This document shows positions 17,250 through 27,832 of a stretch of DNA of 64,000 nt, piece by piece (within the stretch, counting starts at the first letter, position 1; every line of letters starts with the position of its first letter). Below the pieces are notes generated by a model. That model had not been told where the DNA came from. It was given only the letters and a program-made list of their open reading frames with translations, and ran no database searches. This stretch comes from Microbacterium sediminis. GTDB lineage: Bacteria > Actinomycetota > Actinomycetes > Actinomycetales > Microbacteriaceae. Location: NCBI RefSeq assembly GCF_004564075.1, contig NZ_CP038256.1, positions 372,001 through 436,000 on the forward strand, read 5' to 3'. The position numbers were made by a program, and so were the translations under genes.

Positions 17250-17504
17250 CGCGACATCACCGAGATCCGCGTCTTCGATCACGACGAATTCGTCTGCAAG
17301 GCCGTCAACCAAGAGCACCACGATCAAAAGGTCAGCCTCAAGGAGATCCAGGCCGCGCGCAACGCCCGCCGCCGAGCGCTGCGAGCCAGCATCAACGAAC
17401 GCATCGCCCTCGTGGCCGCACCTACCGAGACGCCACGGATCACCGAAGCACCGGCTCCGGCGCCGAGGTCGGCGTTGAAGATCTACAAGGAGGACCTCAG
17501 GTGA
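17250..17504 (+). pseudogene. C-terminal remnant of a Mu/TniA-type transposase
   Basis: About 84 residues matching in style the Mu-transposase C-terminal region (RDITEIRVFDHDEFVCKAV, VSLKEIQAARNARRRALR). The catalytic DDE domain is absent; the fragment begins abruptly where the hsdM stub ends. The stop overlaps the start of the ATPase gene (GTGA), as in tniA-tniB pairs. Confidence 0.75.
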
Positions 17505-18319
17505 GCCAGCGCTTCATCGTCACCAAGGAGCACCGCCGCTTCACCGAGTTCGCCGACGCCGTGCGCCGCGGGCACACCATCGGTTTGTGCTTCGGATCAG
17601 CCGGCGGAGGAAAGACACTCTCCGCGCGCCGCTACGCACACTACGAGAAGGCTCATGACCTGCTGACCTACTGGGGGCCGCGCTCCGACGACGACGCCAA
17701 GATCTACGCCGCCTTGAACCGGAGCCGCACCGTGCTCTACACCCCCAGCGTGCTGACCACCCCGCGGACCCTGAAGGACGAGCTGACCCAAGCCATCACC
17801 CGCACCAACATGTGCATCGAGCAGCACCTCGTACCTCCCGGCACGGCCACTCCCGAGGCCTGGGGATGGCGACACGGCAGGAACTACGTGGAGCTGATCA
17901 TCGTCGACGAGGCCGAACGACTGCGTCCCGCCGCTCTGGAACTGCTGCGCGATCGCTACGACCGCGACGACATCGCCCTGATCCTGATCGGCATGCCCGG
18001 CCTGGAGAAGCAGTTCAGCCACTACCCCCAGTTCTACAGCCGAGTCGGCTTCGCCCACCAGTACCGGCCCCTGGGACAAGACGAACTGCTGTTCGTCCTC
18101 GAGCGACACTGGCGATCCCTCGGCAATACCCTCGACCCCGACGACTTCACCGACGCCCAAGCCATCGCAGCCATCGCACGGATCACCCGCGGCAACTTCC
18201 GGCTCCTCGAACGCCTCTTCCCCCAGATCCAGCGGGTCCTGAAGATCAACGAACTCGACACCATCACCAACGACGTCATCGAAGCCGCACAGAGCACCCT
18301 GGTCATCGGTGTCACCTGA
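17501..18319 (+). CDS. TniB/MuB-like AAA ATPase of a transposon
   Basis: 272-aa P-loop ATPase that would select target DNA and activate the TniA transposase. Walker A GSAGGGKTLSA (residues about 31-41), Walker B ELIIVDEAERLR, a sensor-1-type LILIGMPGLEK, and a C-terminal helical lid (RITRGNFRLLERLFPQ). The GTG start is coupled to the truncated transposase. With its transposase partner broken it has no evident function here. Confidence 0.85.
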   Translation: MSQRFIVTKEHRRFTEFADAVRRGHTIGLCFGSAGGGKTLSARRYAHYEKAHDLLTYWGPRSDDDAKIYAALNRSRTVLYTPSVLTTPRTLKDELTQAITRTNMCIEQHLVPPGTATPEAWGWRHGRNYVELIIVDEAERLRPAALELLRDRYDRDDIALILIGMPGLEKQFSHYPQFYSRVGFAHQYRPLGQDELLFVLERHWRSLGNTLDPDDFTDAQAIAAIARITRGNFRLLERLFPQIQRVLKINELDTITNDVIEAAQSTLVIGVT

Positions 18320-18728
18320 CCCCGCCACGAAGCGACCGAAGAACCCCGCCATTCAGCAGACGAAGTCACAGCAGATCCTTTCGCGCATGTGCGCCCTCGA
18401 CGTACGGGTGGCCGTGTGGGTGGTGAAGCAGCTGCCCGACAAGGAAGCCCGTCCGCTGTCGTTGGGAGCGCTCGTAGAGGAGGCCGCTCGCGCGGGTGTG
18501 AGTCAGTTGATCATCGAGCGGGACGAGTCGCTCGAGCGCGCCGATCGCCGGCTGATCGCCGATGTCCTCCGTCGAGAGGGCGGGTCGGAGTTGCTGTATC
18601 GCCATGTTGCGCCGCATGAGCATCCGCTGCTGTGGGTGAGCGATGCGGTGGCGTGGTGCTACTCGAACGGTGGCGACTGGATCCGTCGCGTAGAGCCGAT
18701 CGTTGAGGCACGCGTCACTCGGCTGTAG
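18309..18728 (+). CDS. Hypothetical transposon-associated protein
   Basis: 139-aa soluble protein; GTG start overlaps the end of the ATPase gene by 11 bp, so it is part of the same transcript. Basic N-terminus (ATKRPKNPAIQQTKSQQ), then a compact alpha/beta region with ARAGVSQLIIERDESLERADRR and LLWVSDAVAWCYSNGGDW. The latter resembles the C-terminal part of some DUF3800-like or nuclease-like proteins of mobile elements, which I cannot confirm. Possibly an accessory gene of the truncated transposon. Confidence 0.6.
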   Translation: MSPDPATKRPKNPAIQQTKSQQILSRMCALDVRVAVWVVKQLPDKEARPLSLGALVEEAARAGVSQLIIERDESLERADRRLIADVLRREGGSELLYRHVAPHEHPLLWVSDAVAWCYSNGGDWIRRVEPIVEARVTRL

Positions 18729-18855
18729 AAACACGTGAGCCTGGCTCGTCATACCGTCCGGAAGACTGCCAGGCTCCGAGGGCTATTGCCCGCCGTATCT
18801 CAAGTGTATCGCGGTCCAGGTGGGACGGTCCAGCGGCGCCGGAACTGCGTCGTTA

Positions 18856-18873
18856 CCGGCACAAAACCGGCAC
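18856..18873 (+). repeat. Arm-type double repeat, right end of island
   Basis: CCGGCAC at 18856-18862 and 18867-18873, separated by AAAA; counterpart of 11457-11474. Confidence 0.55.
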
Positions 18874-18916
18874 AACCTTGGAGTTAGCCGACGCAGCACC
18901 ATCCGCCCCAACGAGA

Positions 18917-18940
18917 AAACCCCCGGCGAACCGGGGGTTT
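18917..18940 (-). terminator. Terminator downstream of tRNA-Phe
   Basis: Arms AAACCCCCGG / CCGGGGGTTT with loop CGAA, 4 bp past the tRNA CCA end on the minus strand. It is duplicated at 11276-11299. Confidence 0.85.
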
Positions 18941-18990
18941 CAGGTGGTGGCTCCGACGGGCGTCGATCCCGTGACCTCACGATTTTCAGT
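18917..18990. repeat. Right attachment repeat (terminator plus 3' end of tRNA-Phe)
   Basis: Identical 74 bp to 11276-11349; here it is continuous with the 5' half of the tRNA. Confidence 0.92.
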
Positions 18991-19020
18991 CGTGCGCTCT
19001 ACCAACTGAGCTACAGAGCC
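18945..19020 (-). tRNA. tRNA-Phe (GAA)
   Basis: 76 nt including encoded CCA. Acceptor GGCTCTG pairs with CGGAGCC; anticodon loop CTGAAAA gives GAA; T-loop GTTCGA-type sequence reads GGATCGACGCC. It is the integration target of the adjacent island. Confidence 0.96.
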
Positions 19021-19093
19021 TCGCGGCGTGATCCGAGGAGCTTGCCGCGTCCTATACGAAAGGCCTCCTCGAAAGAAGGCCCGTCGCTTGGAG

Positions 19094-19167
19094 CGACCCT
19101 GACGGGACTTGAACCCGCGACCTCCGCCGTGACAGGGCGGCACGCTAACCAACTGCGCTACAGGGCC
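19094..19167 (-). tRNA. tRNA-Asp (GTC)
   Basis: 74 nt, acceptor GGCCCTG / CAGGGTC with one G-T pair, anticodon stem CCGCC/GGCGG with loop CTGTCAC (GTC). CCA is not encoded. Confidence 0.96.
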
Positions 19168-19194
19168 AGATATATGTAATTGTACCGGTTCGTG

Positions 19195-19267
19195 TGACCC
19201 CAACGGGATTCGAACCCGTGCTACCGCCGTGAAAGGGCGGCGTCCTAGGCCGCTAAACGATGGGGCC
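19195..19267 (-). tRNA. tRNA-Glu (TTC)
   Basis: 73 nt, acceptor GGCCCCA / TGGGGTC, anticodon loop CTTTCAC (TTC), T-arm GGGTTCGAATCCC. CCA is not encoded. First gene of a Glu-Asp-Phe minus-strand cluster. Confidence 0.96.
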
Positions 19268-19438
19268 GAGGTGAACCCGGGGCTCACGCTTGCCGACGAT
19301 CCAGCATACGCGGAAGCCGCCCGGATTTCCAAAACGAGGGCGCGGCAACCTGCGTCCCGGGTGTGTCGCGTGCAGAATCGCGGGGGCGATCGTCACCCGC
19401 CTCGCCCGCACGTCAGCTGCCGTTCACCCGCCCGAGGG

Positions 19439-19466
19439 TTGCAGATGTGACTGTTGTTGTTAGTGT
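19439..19466 (+). promoter_or_regulatory. Probable sigma-70 promoter of the M23 peptidase gene
   Basis: TTGCAG (19439-19444), 16-bp spacer, TAGTGT (19461-19466); the start codon is 30 bp further on. Confidence 0.5.
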
Positions 19467-19496
19467 GACTGAAGCAAAGATAGGGGTGAACCGGGC

Positions 19497-20900
19497 ATGA
19501 CCGCCGATCTCGACGCCGACGTGTGCGACTGCGCGCCGACCGCGGCTGAACGCCGTGTGCTCTGGGGACCCGTCTCCCGCCGCGCCGCCCTTGCCGCCGG
19601 AGGCATCGCCGCCGCGGCCGCCGGCATCGCCGCCTTCGCGACTCCCGCGTTCGCCGTCACCTACGACCCCGATGACTACCCCTCGTGGGCAGACGTCGAG
19701 GCCGCCCGCAAGAACGAGTCCGCCAAGGCCGGCGAGATCAGCCGCATCGAGACGATGATCGCGCAGCTCAAGCAGCGCGTCGCCGAGGCGCAGGCCGCCG
19801 CGCAGGCCGCCGCCGACGCCTATTACGAGGCGCAGCAGGCGTTCTACGAGGCCGCCTACCGTGCCGATCAGCTGCAGGCCCAGGCCGATGAGCAGTCGGC
19901 GAAGGCGGATCAGGCCGCGCTGGCCGCTGCCCGCGTCGCCTCCCAGATCTCCCGCACGAGCGGATCGGCCACCTCGCTCGAGGTGCTCTTCGCCGACTCG
20001 GCCGAGAACGCCGATCAGCTGCTCACCAAGCTCGGCCAGATGGACAAGCTCGCCGAGAAGAACGAGTCGATCTACGCAGAGGCCGTCAGCGCCCGCGACG
20101 CCGCGCAGTCGCTGAGCGACCAGGCCGCCGTGGCCCGCGCCGAGCGCGACCGCCTGCAGAAGGAAGCCGAAGCGAAGATGGTCGCCGCGCAGGAAGCCGC
20201 GATGGCGGCCGAGCAGGCGCTCGCCGACCAGGAGGCCAACCTCGTCACGCTCGAGGCCCAGCTTGCGGCGCTCAAGGACAGCACCGCCAAGACGGTCGCC
20301 GACTACCAGGCCGGCGTCCAGGCGAAGAAGGAGTGGGAGGCCGAGCAGGAGCGTCTCCGCATCGAGCGCGAGAAGGCCGCCGCGGCCGCGCGTGAGAAGG
20401 CCGCTCAGGAGGCCGCCCAGAACAGCGGCGGCGGCCAGCCCGCCGGCGGCGGTGGTGGCGGCGGCGGCGGGGGCGGCCAGGGACCCGGCAACGGCTGGGT
20501 GCGCCCCTCGAGCGGTGGCTGGACCTCGGGCTACGGTCCGCGCTACAGCCAGTGCGGCCCCAGCTACTGCGCGAGCAGCTGGCACCTGGGCGTCGACATG
20601 GCGGCCGGTTGCGGCGCGCCGATCTACGCCGCTCACTCGGGCACCGTCACCTACGCCGGCTACAACGGCGGCTACGGCAACTACGTGCGCATCGACCACG
20701 GCGGCGGCGTCGCCACCGGCTACGGTCACAGCTCGCGGATCCTCGTCGGCTGGGGCCAGTGGGTCAACGCCGGCCAGGTGATCGCCTACGAAGGCCAGAC
20801 CGGCAACTCCTTCGGCTGCCACCTGCACTTCGAGGTGTACGTCAACGGCGCCACGGTCAACCCGAGCAACTTCATGAGCGCGCGGGGCGTCTGGCTCTAA
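19497..20900 (+). CDS. Tat-exported M23 peptidase with long coiled coil
   Basis: 467-aa secreted peptidoglycan endopeptidase or amidase activator. The N-terminus carries a twin-arginine signal (SRRAALAAGGIAAAAAGIAAF, cleavage near ATPAFA). Residues about 65-315 are an Ala/Glu/Lys-rich coiled coil with heptads, then a Gly-rich linker. The C-terminal LytM/M23 fold has the zinc residues HLGVD and HLHFEV. A coiled coil plus LytM is the layout of EnvC/NlpD-like or RipA-partner division proteins, so a role in daughter-cell separation is likely. All zinc ligands expected from these motifs are present, so it may be catalytically active. Confidence 0.92.
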   Translation: MTADLDADVCDCAPTAAERRVLWGPVSRRAALAAGGIAAAAAGIAAFATPAFAVTYDPDDYPSWADVEAARKNESAKAGEISRIETMIAQLKQRVAEAQAAAQAAADAYYEAQQAFYEAAYRADQLQAQADEQSAKADQAALAAARVASQISRTSGSATSLEVLFADSAENADQLLTKLGQMDKLAEKNESIYAEAVSARDAAQSLSDQAAVARAERDRLQKEAEAKMVAAQEAAMAAEQALADQEANLVTLEAQLAALKDSTAKTVADYQAGVQAKKEWEAEQERLRIEREKAAAAAREKAAQEAAQNSGGGQPAGGGGGGGGGGGQGPGNGWVRPSSGGWTSGYGPRYSQCGPSYCASSWHLGVDMAAGCGAPIYAAHSGTVTYAGYNGGYGNYVRIDHGGGVATGYGHSSRILVGWGQWVNAGQVIAYEGQTGNSFGCHLHFEVYVNGATVNPSNFMSARGVWL

Positions 20901-21062
20901 GGCTCCCCGGCGGCGCCATCGGCGCGCGCCGACGCACGGATCTCGGCGTCGCGCACACGGATCCGGCACGGATCTGTCACGGAAGGTGCGATCTGTGCGC
21001 GACGGCGCGCGGCCGGCGGCCGGCGCTGCGCGTCCGCGCCCAGCACCCGCCGCAAACGGGAA

Positions 21063-21088
21063 AGGGGACCCGCCGTGGCGGATCCCCT
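21063..21088. terminator. Terminator between convergent genes
   Basis: 12-bp arms AGGGGACCCGCC / GGCGGATCCCCT with one mismatch, between the M23 stop and the ppa stop; it can serve both. Confidence 0.7.
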
Positions 21089-21103
21089 CCCGAGAGATGT
21101 GCG

Positions 21104-21637
21104 TCAGAGCGAGCTCGGGATCTCGCCGGAGCCCTGCGTGCGGGTGTCGCCCTCGTGCTCCTGGAAGCGCGCGTAGGCCTCGGTCACCAGGCGCTCGGCC
21201 TCGGCGGCACCGGCCCACTCGTCGACCTTGACCCACTTGTTGGGCTCGAGGTCCTTGTAGTGCTCGAAGAAGTGGCCGATCTCCTTCTTCGTGAACTCGG
21301 GGAGGTCGTCGACGTCCTGGATGTGGTCCCAGCGCGGGTCCTTGGCGATGACCGCGATGACCTTGTCGTCGCCGCCGGCCTCGTCGCTCATCTTCAGCAC
21401 GGCAACGGGGCGAACCTTGACGCCGACGCCGGGGTAGACCGAGTGGTCCATGACGACGAGCACGTCGAGCGGGTCGCCGTCCTCACCCAGGGTGTTCTCG
21501 AAGAACCCGTAGTCGGTGGGGTAGCCGAACGTCGTGTACAGCACGCGGTCGAGGAACACGCGGCCCGTGCCGTGGTCGACCTCGTACTTCACGCGGCTGC
21601 CGCGCGGGATCTCGATGACTGCGTCGTACGCGCCCAT
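21104..21637 (-). CDS. ppa: Inorganic pyrophosphatase (family I)
   Basis: Hydrolyses PPi to two Pi, pulling biosynthetic reactions forward; cytoplasmic. 177 aa, normal for family I. Signature [10 protein letters not shown] (Asp ligands for Mg2+) and the N-terminal [15 protein letters not shown]. Also [17 protein letters not shown] and the C-terminal [17 protein letters not shown]. The start ATG at 21637 is preceded by AAGGAG, which rules out the much longer antisense frame. Divergent from tilS with 67 bp between starts. Confidence 0.97.
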   Translation of the reverse strand: MGAYDAVIEIPRGSRVKYEVDHGTGRVFLDRVLYTTFGYPTDYGFFENTLGEDGDPLDVLVVMDHSVYPGVGVKVRPVAVLKMSDEAGGDDKVIAVIAKDPRWDHIQDVDDLPEFTKKEIGHFFEHYKDLEPNKWVKVDEWAGAAEAERLVTEAYARFQEHEGDTRTQGSGEIPSSL

Positions 21638-21704
21638 GCCTGTTTGCTCCTTGGGAAGACGGCTGATTAGCTGGCTAAATCCTATCCGCGCTACGTTGAC
21701 GATC

Positions 21705-22691
21705 GTGCTGGATCCCGCCGTCGCCGCCGTCCGCCTCGCCGTGAGGGAGTCGCTCGCGCCGCTGGAGGGGAGCGGATCCGTCGTGCTCGTCGCCCTCTCG
21801 GGCGGCCCCGACTCCCTGGCCCTCGCCGCCGCCGCGGCCCACGAGGGCCCCAAGCTCGGGCTGCGCGTCGCCAGCGCCACCATCGACCACGGCCTGCAGC
21901 AGGGATCGGCCGAGGTCGCCGCGCGCGCGGTCGAGGCCGCTCGCGAGGTGGGGATCGCCGACGCGCGCGTGGTGCGGGTCGAGGTGGGCACCGAGGGCGG
22001 CCCGGAGGCGGCCGCGCGCGAGGCCCGCTACGCCGCGCTCTCGCGCCTGGCGGTCGGCGTCGACGCCGCCGCCGTGCTGCTCGGCCACACGCTCGACGAC
22101 CAGGCCGAGACCGTGCTGCTCGCGCTCGCCCGCGGCGCCGGCGCGGGGAGCCTGCAGGGCATGGCGCCTCGCCGCGTCGACGAGCTCGGCACCGCGTGGA
22201 TCCGCCCGCTGCTCGGCATCCGGCGCGAGCAGACGCGCGCCTTCTGCGCCGCCTCGGGCCTGGAGGCGTGGACCGATCCGCACAACGCCGAGACCCGCTT
22301 CGCCCGCGTCCGCGCGCGCGAGCGGGTGCTGCCGGTGCTCGAGACCGAGCTCGGGCCCGGCATCGCCGAGGCGCTCGCCCGCACCGCCGAGCAGCTGCGC
22401 GAGGACAACGAGGCCTTCGCCGACATGATCGACGAGACGATCGAGGACATCGTCGAGCATGCCGAGGCGGGCATCGCCGTCTCGGCGGCCGCGCTCGCGG
22501 CCAACCCCGCCGCGATCCGGAACCGGATCATCCGCCACGTCGCCCAGAGCGAGTTCGGCGTGAGCCTCACCCGCACCCAGACCCTCGAGATCGCGCGGCT
22601 CGCCACCGACTGGCGCGGCCAGGGGCCGATCGATCTGCCGGTCTTCGAGGCCACGCGCCAGGGCGGGATGATCGTCATGCGGGCGCGCTGA
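21705..22691 (+). CDS. tilS: tRNA(Ile)-lysidine synthase
   Basis: Converts the wobble C of tRNA-Ile(CAU) to lysidine using ATP and lysine, so it is essential for AUA decoding. 328 aa with GTG start. The N-type PP-loop motif is [16 protein letters not shown] (about residues 28-43). [19 protein letters not shown] and the family motif [15 protein letters not shown] follow, with WTDPHN downstream. The C-terminal substrate-binding domain is shorter than in E. coli, as usual in actinobacteria. Precedes hpt and ftsH, a conserved order. Confidence 0.95.
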   Translation: MLDPAVAAVRLAVRESLAPLEGSGSVVLVALSGGPDSLALAAAAAHEGPKLGLRVASATIDHGLQQGSAEVAARAVEAAREVGIADARVVRVEVGTEGGPEAAAREARYAALSRLAVGVDAAAVLLGHTLDDQAETVLLALARGAGAGSLQGMAPRRVDELGTAWIRPLLGIRREQTRAFCAASGLEAWTDPHNAETRFARVRARERVLPVLETELGPGIAEALARTAEQLREDNEAFADMIDETIEDIVEHAEAGIAVSAAALAANPAAIRNRIIRHVAQSEFGVSLTRTQTLEIARLATDWRGQGPIDLPVFEATRQGGMIVMRAR

Positions 22692-22776
22692 ATCGGATTG
22701 CGGTGGTCGCTTCATCTGCGCGGCTGCGCCGCTGGCGTTCAGCAACCGGGAGGGGACGGATCCGTAGACTCGCCTC

Positions 22777-23328
22777 ATGCGCGCGGCTGACATCCCCGAC
22801 GACCTGACCAACGTCCTCGTCACCGAGGAGGAGATCGACGCCAAGCTGGCCGAGCTGGCCCGCCGCGTCGATGCCGACTACGCCGGCAAGAACCTCCTGC
22901 TCGTGGGGGTGCTGAAGGGCGCGGTCATGGTGATGGCCGACTTCGCCCGGCACCTCGAGCGCCACATGGAGATGGACTGGATGGCGGTGTCGAGCTACGG
23001 CGCCGGCACCAAGTCGAGCGGCGTGGTCCAGATCCGTAAGGACCTCGACACCGACCTGCACGGCCGCCACGTGCTCATCGTCGAGGACATCATCGACTCG
23101 GGCCTGACCCTGAGCTGGCTGCTCGAGAACTTCGAGGCCCGCGGCGCGGAGTCGATCGAGGTGCTCGCGCTGCTGCGCAAGCCCGACGCGGCGAAGGTGC
23201 AGATCGACTGCAAGTACCTCGGCTTCGACATCCCCAACGAGTTCGTCGTGGGCTACGGCCTCGACTACGCGGAGAAGTACCGCAACCTCCGCGACGTCGC
23301 GGTGCTCGCCCCGCACGTGTACAGCTGA
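22777..23328 (+). CDS. hpt: Hypoxanthine phosphoribosyltransferase
   Basis: Purine salvage: hypoxanthine or guanine plus PRPP to IMP or GMP. 183 aa. PRPP-binding motif VLIVEDIIDSGLTL (about residues 93-106), N-terminal substrate loop LLVGVLKGAVMVMADFARHL, flexible-loop SSYGAGTKSSG, and C-terminal VVGYGLDYAEKYRNL. A -10-like TAGACT at 22765-22770 ends 7 nt before the ATG with no Shine-Dalgarno, suggesting leaderless expression in addition to any read-through from tilS. Confidence 0.96.
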   Translation: MRAADIPDDLTNVLVTEEEIDAKLAELARRVDADYAGKNLLLVGVLKGAVMVMADFARHLERHMEMDWMAVSSYGAGTKSSGVVQIRKDLDTDLHGRHVLIVEDIIDSGLTLSWLLENFEARGAESIEVLALLRKPDAAKVQIDCKYLGFDIPNEFVVGYGLDYAEKYRNLRDVAVLAPHVYS

Positions 23329-23455
23329 CTCGCGTTTACGCCCGAGGCGAATCCCAGACGGCGCATAAGCACGCGGCGGTAGCCTGATCGGAAACGCGCG
23401 AGAGCGGGTCTCTCGGCGGCGCCGACGAAGAGGAGCGCGGGCCCCGGCCCACCAT

Positions 23456-25471
<2,016 letters not shown>

Positions 25472-25483
25472 CGGGGGTCGCGC

Positions 25484-26071
25484 GTGACCGTCGATCGTGA
25501 GCGCGTCGCCGAGCTGACGCGCGAGCTGCTGCTCGCCATCGGCGAGGACCCCGACCGGCCCGGCCTGCGCCAGACGCCGGATCGGGTGGCCGACATGCTC
25601 GCGGAGTTCTTCTCCGGGGTGGGGGAGGACCCCGCCGCGCCGCTGGCGCACCCGATCAGCGTGGCCCAGGGCCCCGCGCCCGAGACGCTGCCGACCGGCG
25701 CCGTGATCGTGCGCGACATCCGGTTCCGCTCGATCTGCGAGCACCACCTGTTGCCCTCGACCGGGCGCGCGCACGTCGCCTACCTGCCGGGGGAGCGCGT
25801 CGTCGGGCTCGGGGCGCTGCCGCGCGTCGTGGAGATCCTCGCGAACCGGCCGCAGGTGCAGGAGCGACTGGGCGAGCAGATCGCCGACACCCTGTTCCAC
25901 TCGCTCGACGCGCGCGGCGTGGTCGTGGTGCTCGATGCCGTCCACCAGTGCGTGACGATGCGCGGCGGCCGCCAGCCCGACAGCTCGACCGTCACGGTCG
26001 CGGCCCGCGGCGAGCTGGCCGATCCGGCCGCCCGTGCCGAGATCATCGCCCTCATCGGGGGAGCGTCGTGA
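25484..26071 (+). CDS. folE: GTP cyclohydrolase I
   Basis: First step of folate synthesis: GTP to 7,8-dihydroneopterin triphosphate. 195 aa. Zinc and active-site motif CEHHLLPSTGRAHVAYLP, then RVVGLGALPRVVEI, RPQVQERLGEQI and the second Cys in HQCVTMRGGRQP. GTG start 12 bp after ftsH; its stop overlaps the folP start. Confidence 0.97.
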   Translation: MTVDRERVAELTRELLLAIGEDPDRPGLRQTPDRVADMLAEFFSGVGEDPAAPLAHPISVAQGPAPETLPTGAVIVRDIRFRSICEHHLLPSTGRAHVAYLPGERVVGLGALPRVVEILANRPQVQERLGEQIADTLFHSLDARGVVVVLDAVHQCVTMRGGRQPDSSTVTVAARGELADPAARAEIIALIGGAS

Positions 26072-26865
26072 TCGAGATCTGGGGCATCGTCAACGTCACG
26101 CCCGACTCGTTCAGCGACGGCGGGGCGCACTTCGGCACGGAGGAGGCGATCGCGCACGGACGGCTGCTCGCCGCGCAGGGCGCGACGGTGCTCGACGTCG
26201 GCGGGGAGTCCACCCGGCCGGGCTCGGAGCCCGTGGGGGCGGCCGAGGAGATCCGCCGCATCGCCGGCGTGATCGAGGCGCTCGCCGCCGACGGAGCGGT
26301 GGTGAGCGTGGACACGTATCGCGCCGAGACGGCCGCCGCCGCGATCGCGGCCGGCGCGCGGATCGTCAACGACGTGGCCGGCGGGCTGGCCGACCCCGAC
26401 ATCCTGCACGTGGTCGCGGGGTCCGACGCCGAGTACGCGATCGGCCACTGGCGCGGACCGTCGGCCGACATGTACGCCAAGGCGCAGTACGCGCACGTGG
26501 CCCGGGAGGTCGCCGCCGAGCTGGCGGAGCGTGCCGACGCCGCGCGGGCGGCCGGGATCCCGGCGGAGCGGATCATCCTCGACCCCGGTGTGGGCTTCGC
26601 GAAGGCCGGAGCCCAGAACTGGGAGCTGCTGCGCGACCTCGCCGACGTCTCGGCGCTCGGGTACCGGGTGCTCGTGGGCACGTCGCGCAAGCGGTTCCTC
26701 GACGACGCGCTCGGCGAGGGGGCCGAGCGGGACCGCAAGGATCTCGCCACGGCGGTCACGAGCGTGCTCGCCGCGCAGGCGGGCGCGTACGGCGTGCGGG
26801 TGCACGACGTGGCGGCGACCCGTGACGCGCTCGCCGTCTGGGACGCCTGGGAGGGACGCGCGTGA
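26068..26865 (+). CDS. folP: Dihydropteroate synthase
   Basis: Joins p-aminobenzoate to dihydropterin pyrophosphate; the sulfonamide target. 265-aa TIM barrel. Signature 1 GIVNVTPDSFSDGG at the N-terminus, signature 2 LDVGGESTRPGSEPV, then ARIVNDVAGG, DPGVGFAKAGAQNW and the phosphate-binding GTSRKRFL. GTG at 26068 overlaps the folE stop (GTGA); the longer frame from 25948 is antisense-free but starts inside folE. Confidence 0.97.
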   Translation: MIEIWGIVNVTPDSFSDGGAHFGTEEAIAHGRLLAAQGATVLDVGGESTRPGSEPVGAAEEIRRIAGVIEALAADGAVVSVDTYRAETAAAAIAAGARIVNDVAGGLADPDILHVVAGSDAEYAIGHWRGPSADMYAKAQYAHVAREVAAELAERADAARAAGIPAERIILDPGVGFAKAGAQNWELLRDLADVSALGYRVLVGTSRKRFLDDALGEGAERDRKDLATAVTSVLAAQAGAYGVRVHDVAATRDALAVWDAWEGRA

Positions 26866-27263
26866 ATCCGCTGGATCACATCGAGCTCACCGGTCTGCGC
26901 TGCTTCGGGCGCCACGGCGTGTTCGACTTCGAGCGCGAGAACGGTCAGGACTTCGTCGTCGACCTGCGCCTGAGCGTGCAGACGTCCCGCGCGGCCGAGA
27001 CCGACGACATCGCCGACACCGTGCACTACGGCGAGCTGGCCGAGAAGGTCGTGGCGATCGTGGGCGGCGAGCCCGTCAACCTCATCGAGACGCTCGCGCA
27101 CCGGATCGCCACCGCCGTGCTCGAGGATGAGCGGGTGATCTTCGTCGCGGTCACCGTGCACAAGCCGCAGGCGCCGATCCCCGCCCAGTTCGCCGACGTG
27201 TCGGTGACCGTGCACGACGGCGTTCCCGAGCGCCTCCCGGGCCGCGAGGGGCTGCCCCGATGA
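26862..27263 (+). CDS. folB: Dihydroneopterin aldolase
   Basis: Converts 7,8-dihydroneopterin to 6-hydroxymethyl-dihydropterin. 133 aa; typical elements LTGLRCFGRHGVFDFERENGQ (with the GxHG region), DTVHYGELAEKVVAIV, NLIETLAHRIA and VTVHKPQAPIPAQFADVSVTV including the catalytic-region Lys. Start GTGA overlap with folP, stop ATGA overlap with folK: tight translational coupling. Confidence 0.96.
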   Translation: MNPLDHIELTGLRCFGRHGVFDFERENGQDFVVDLRLSVQTSRAAETDDIADTVHYGELAEKVVAIVGGEPVNLIETLAHRIATAVLEDERVIFVAVTVHKPQAPIPAQFADVSVTVHDGVPERLPGREGLPR

Positions 27264-27832
27264 GCCGGCGCCTCACCGAGCCGCTGCCCGAGCGCGCCCC
27301 GCGCGAGCCGGGCCGCGAGGTCGAGGCCGTCGTGGCGCTCGGCTCGAACCTCGGCGACCGCGCCCGGCTCATGGCCGAGGCGATGCGCGACCTGCGGCAC
27401 CTGCCGCTCACCGATCTCGTCGCCGCCTCGGACCCGATCGAGTCGGTGGCGCTCACCCTCGACGGTCCCAGCGAGGAGCGCCCGGCGTACCTGAACGCGG
27501 TCGCGATCGTGCGCACGCGCCTGGCGCCCGACATGCTGCTGGCGATGCTGCACGTGATCGAGTCGCGCCACGGCCGCGTGCGCGGCGAGGTGTGGGCCGA
27601 TCGCACCCTCGATCTCGACCTCATCTCGTACGGCGACGTGATCAGCGACGACGAGCGCCTGCGCCTGCCGCACCCGCGCGCCGCCGAGCGCGACTTCGTG
27701 CTGGAGCCATGGCTCTCGATCGATCCCGACGCGGTGCTCCCCGGTTACGGTCCCGTCGCGCTCCTGGCCGCGCGGCTGCGCGGCACGGCCGGGGCCTCGG
27801 CACCCGACGGCGAGCGCTCGGAGGAGCCGTGA
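27260..27832 (+). CDS. folK: 6-hydroxymethyl-dihydropterin pyrophosphokinase
   Basis: Transfers pyrophosphate from ATP to the pterin. 190 aa. VVALGSNLGDRARLM at the start of the domain, ERPAYLNAVAIV, the signature DRTLDLDLISYGD (two Mg-binding Asp), and LRLPHPRAAERDFVLEPW. A roughly 22-residue N-terminal extension precedes the domain. Last folate gene; TGATG joins it to the DUF3180 gene. Confidence 0.96.
   Translation: MSRRLTEPLPERAPREPGREVEAVVALGSNLGDRARLMAEAMRDLRHLPLTDLVAASDPIESVALTLDGPSEERPAYLNAVAIVRTRLAPDMLLAMLHVIESRHGRVRGEVWADRTLDLDLISYGDVISDDERLRLPHPRAAERDFVLEPWLSIDPDAVLPGYGPVALLAARLRGTAGASAPDGERSEEP

Larger units (their letters stand above)
11276..18990. mobile_element. Genomic island integrated in tRNA-Phe (integrase lost)
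   Basis: Bounded by a perfect 74-bp direct repeat (11276-11349 and 18917-18990) made of a terminator hairpin plus the 3' 46 nt of tRNA-Phe, ending in the anticodon loop, a standard tyrosine-integrase crossover site. The intact tRNA is rebuilt at the right end. Cargo: VIT transporter, type I restriction remnant, two IS256 copies, the tail of a TniAB-like transposon. No integrase or excisionase is present, so the island is probably stranded. Paired CCGGCAC repeats near both ends look like arm-binding sites. Confidence 0.88.
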
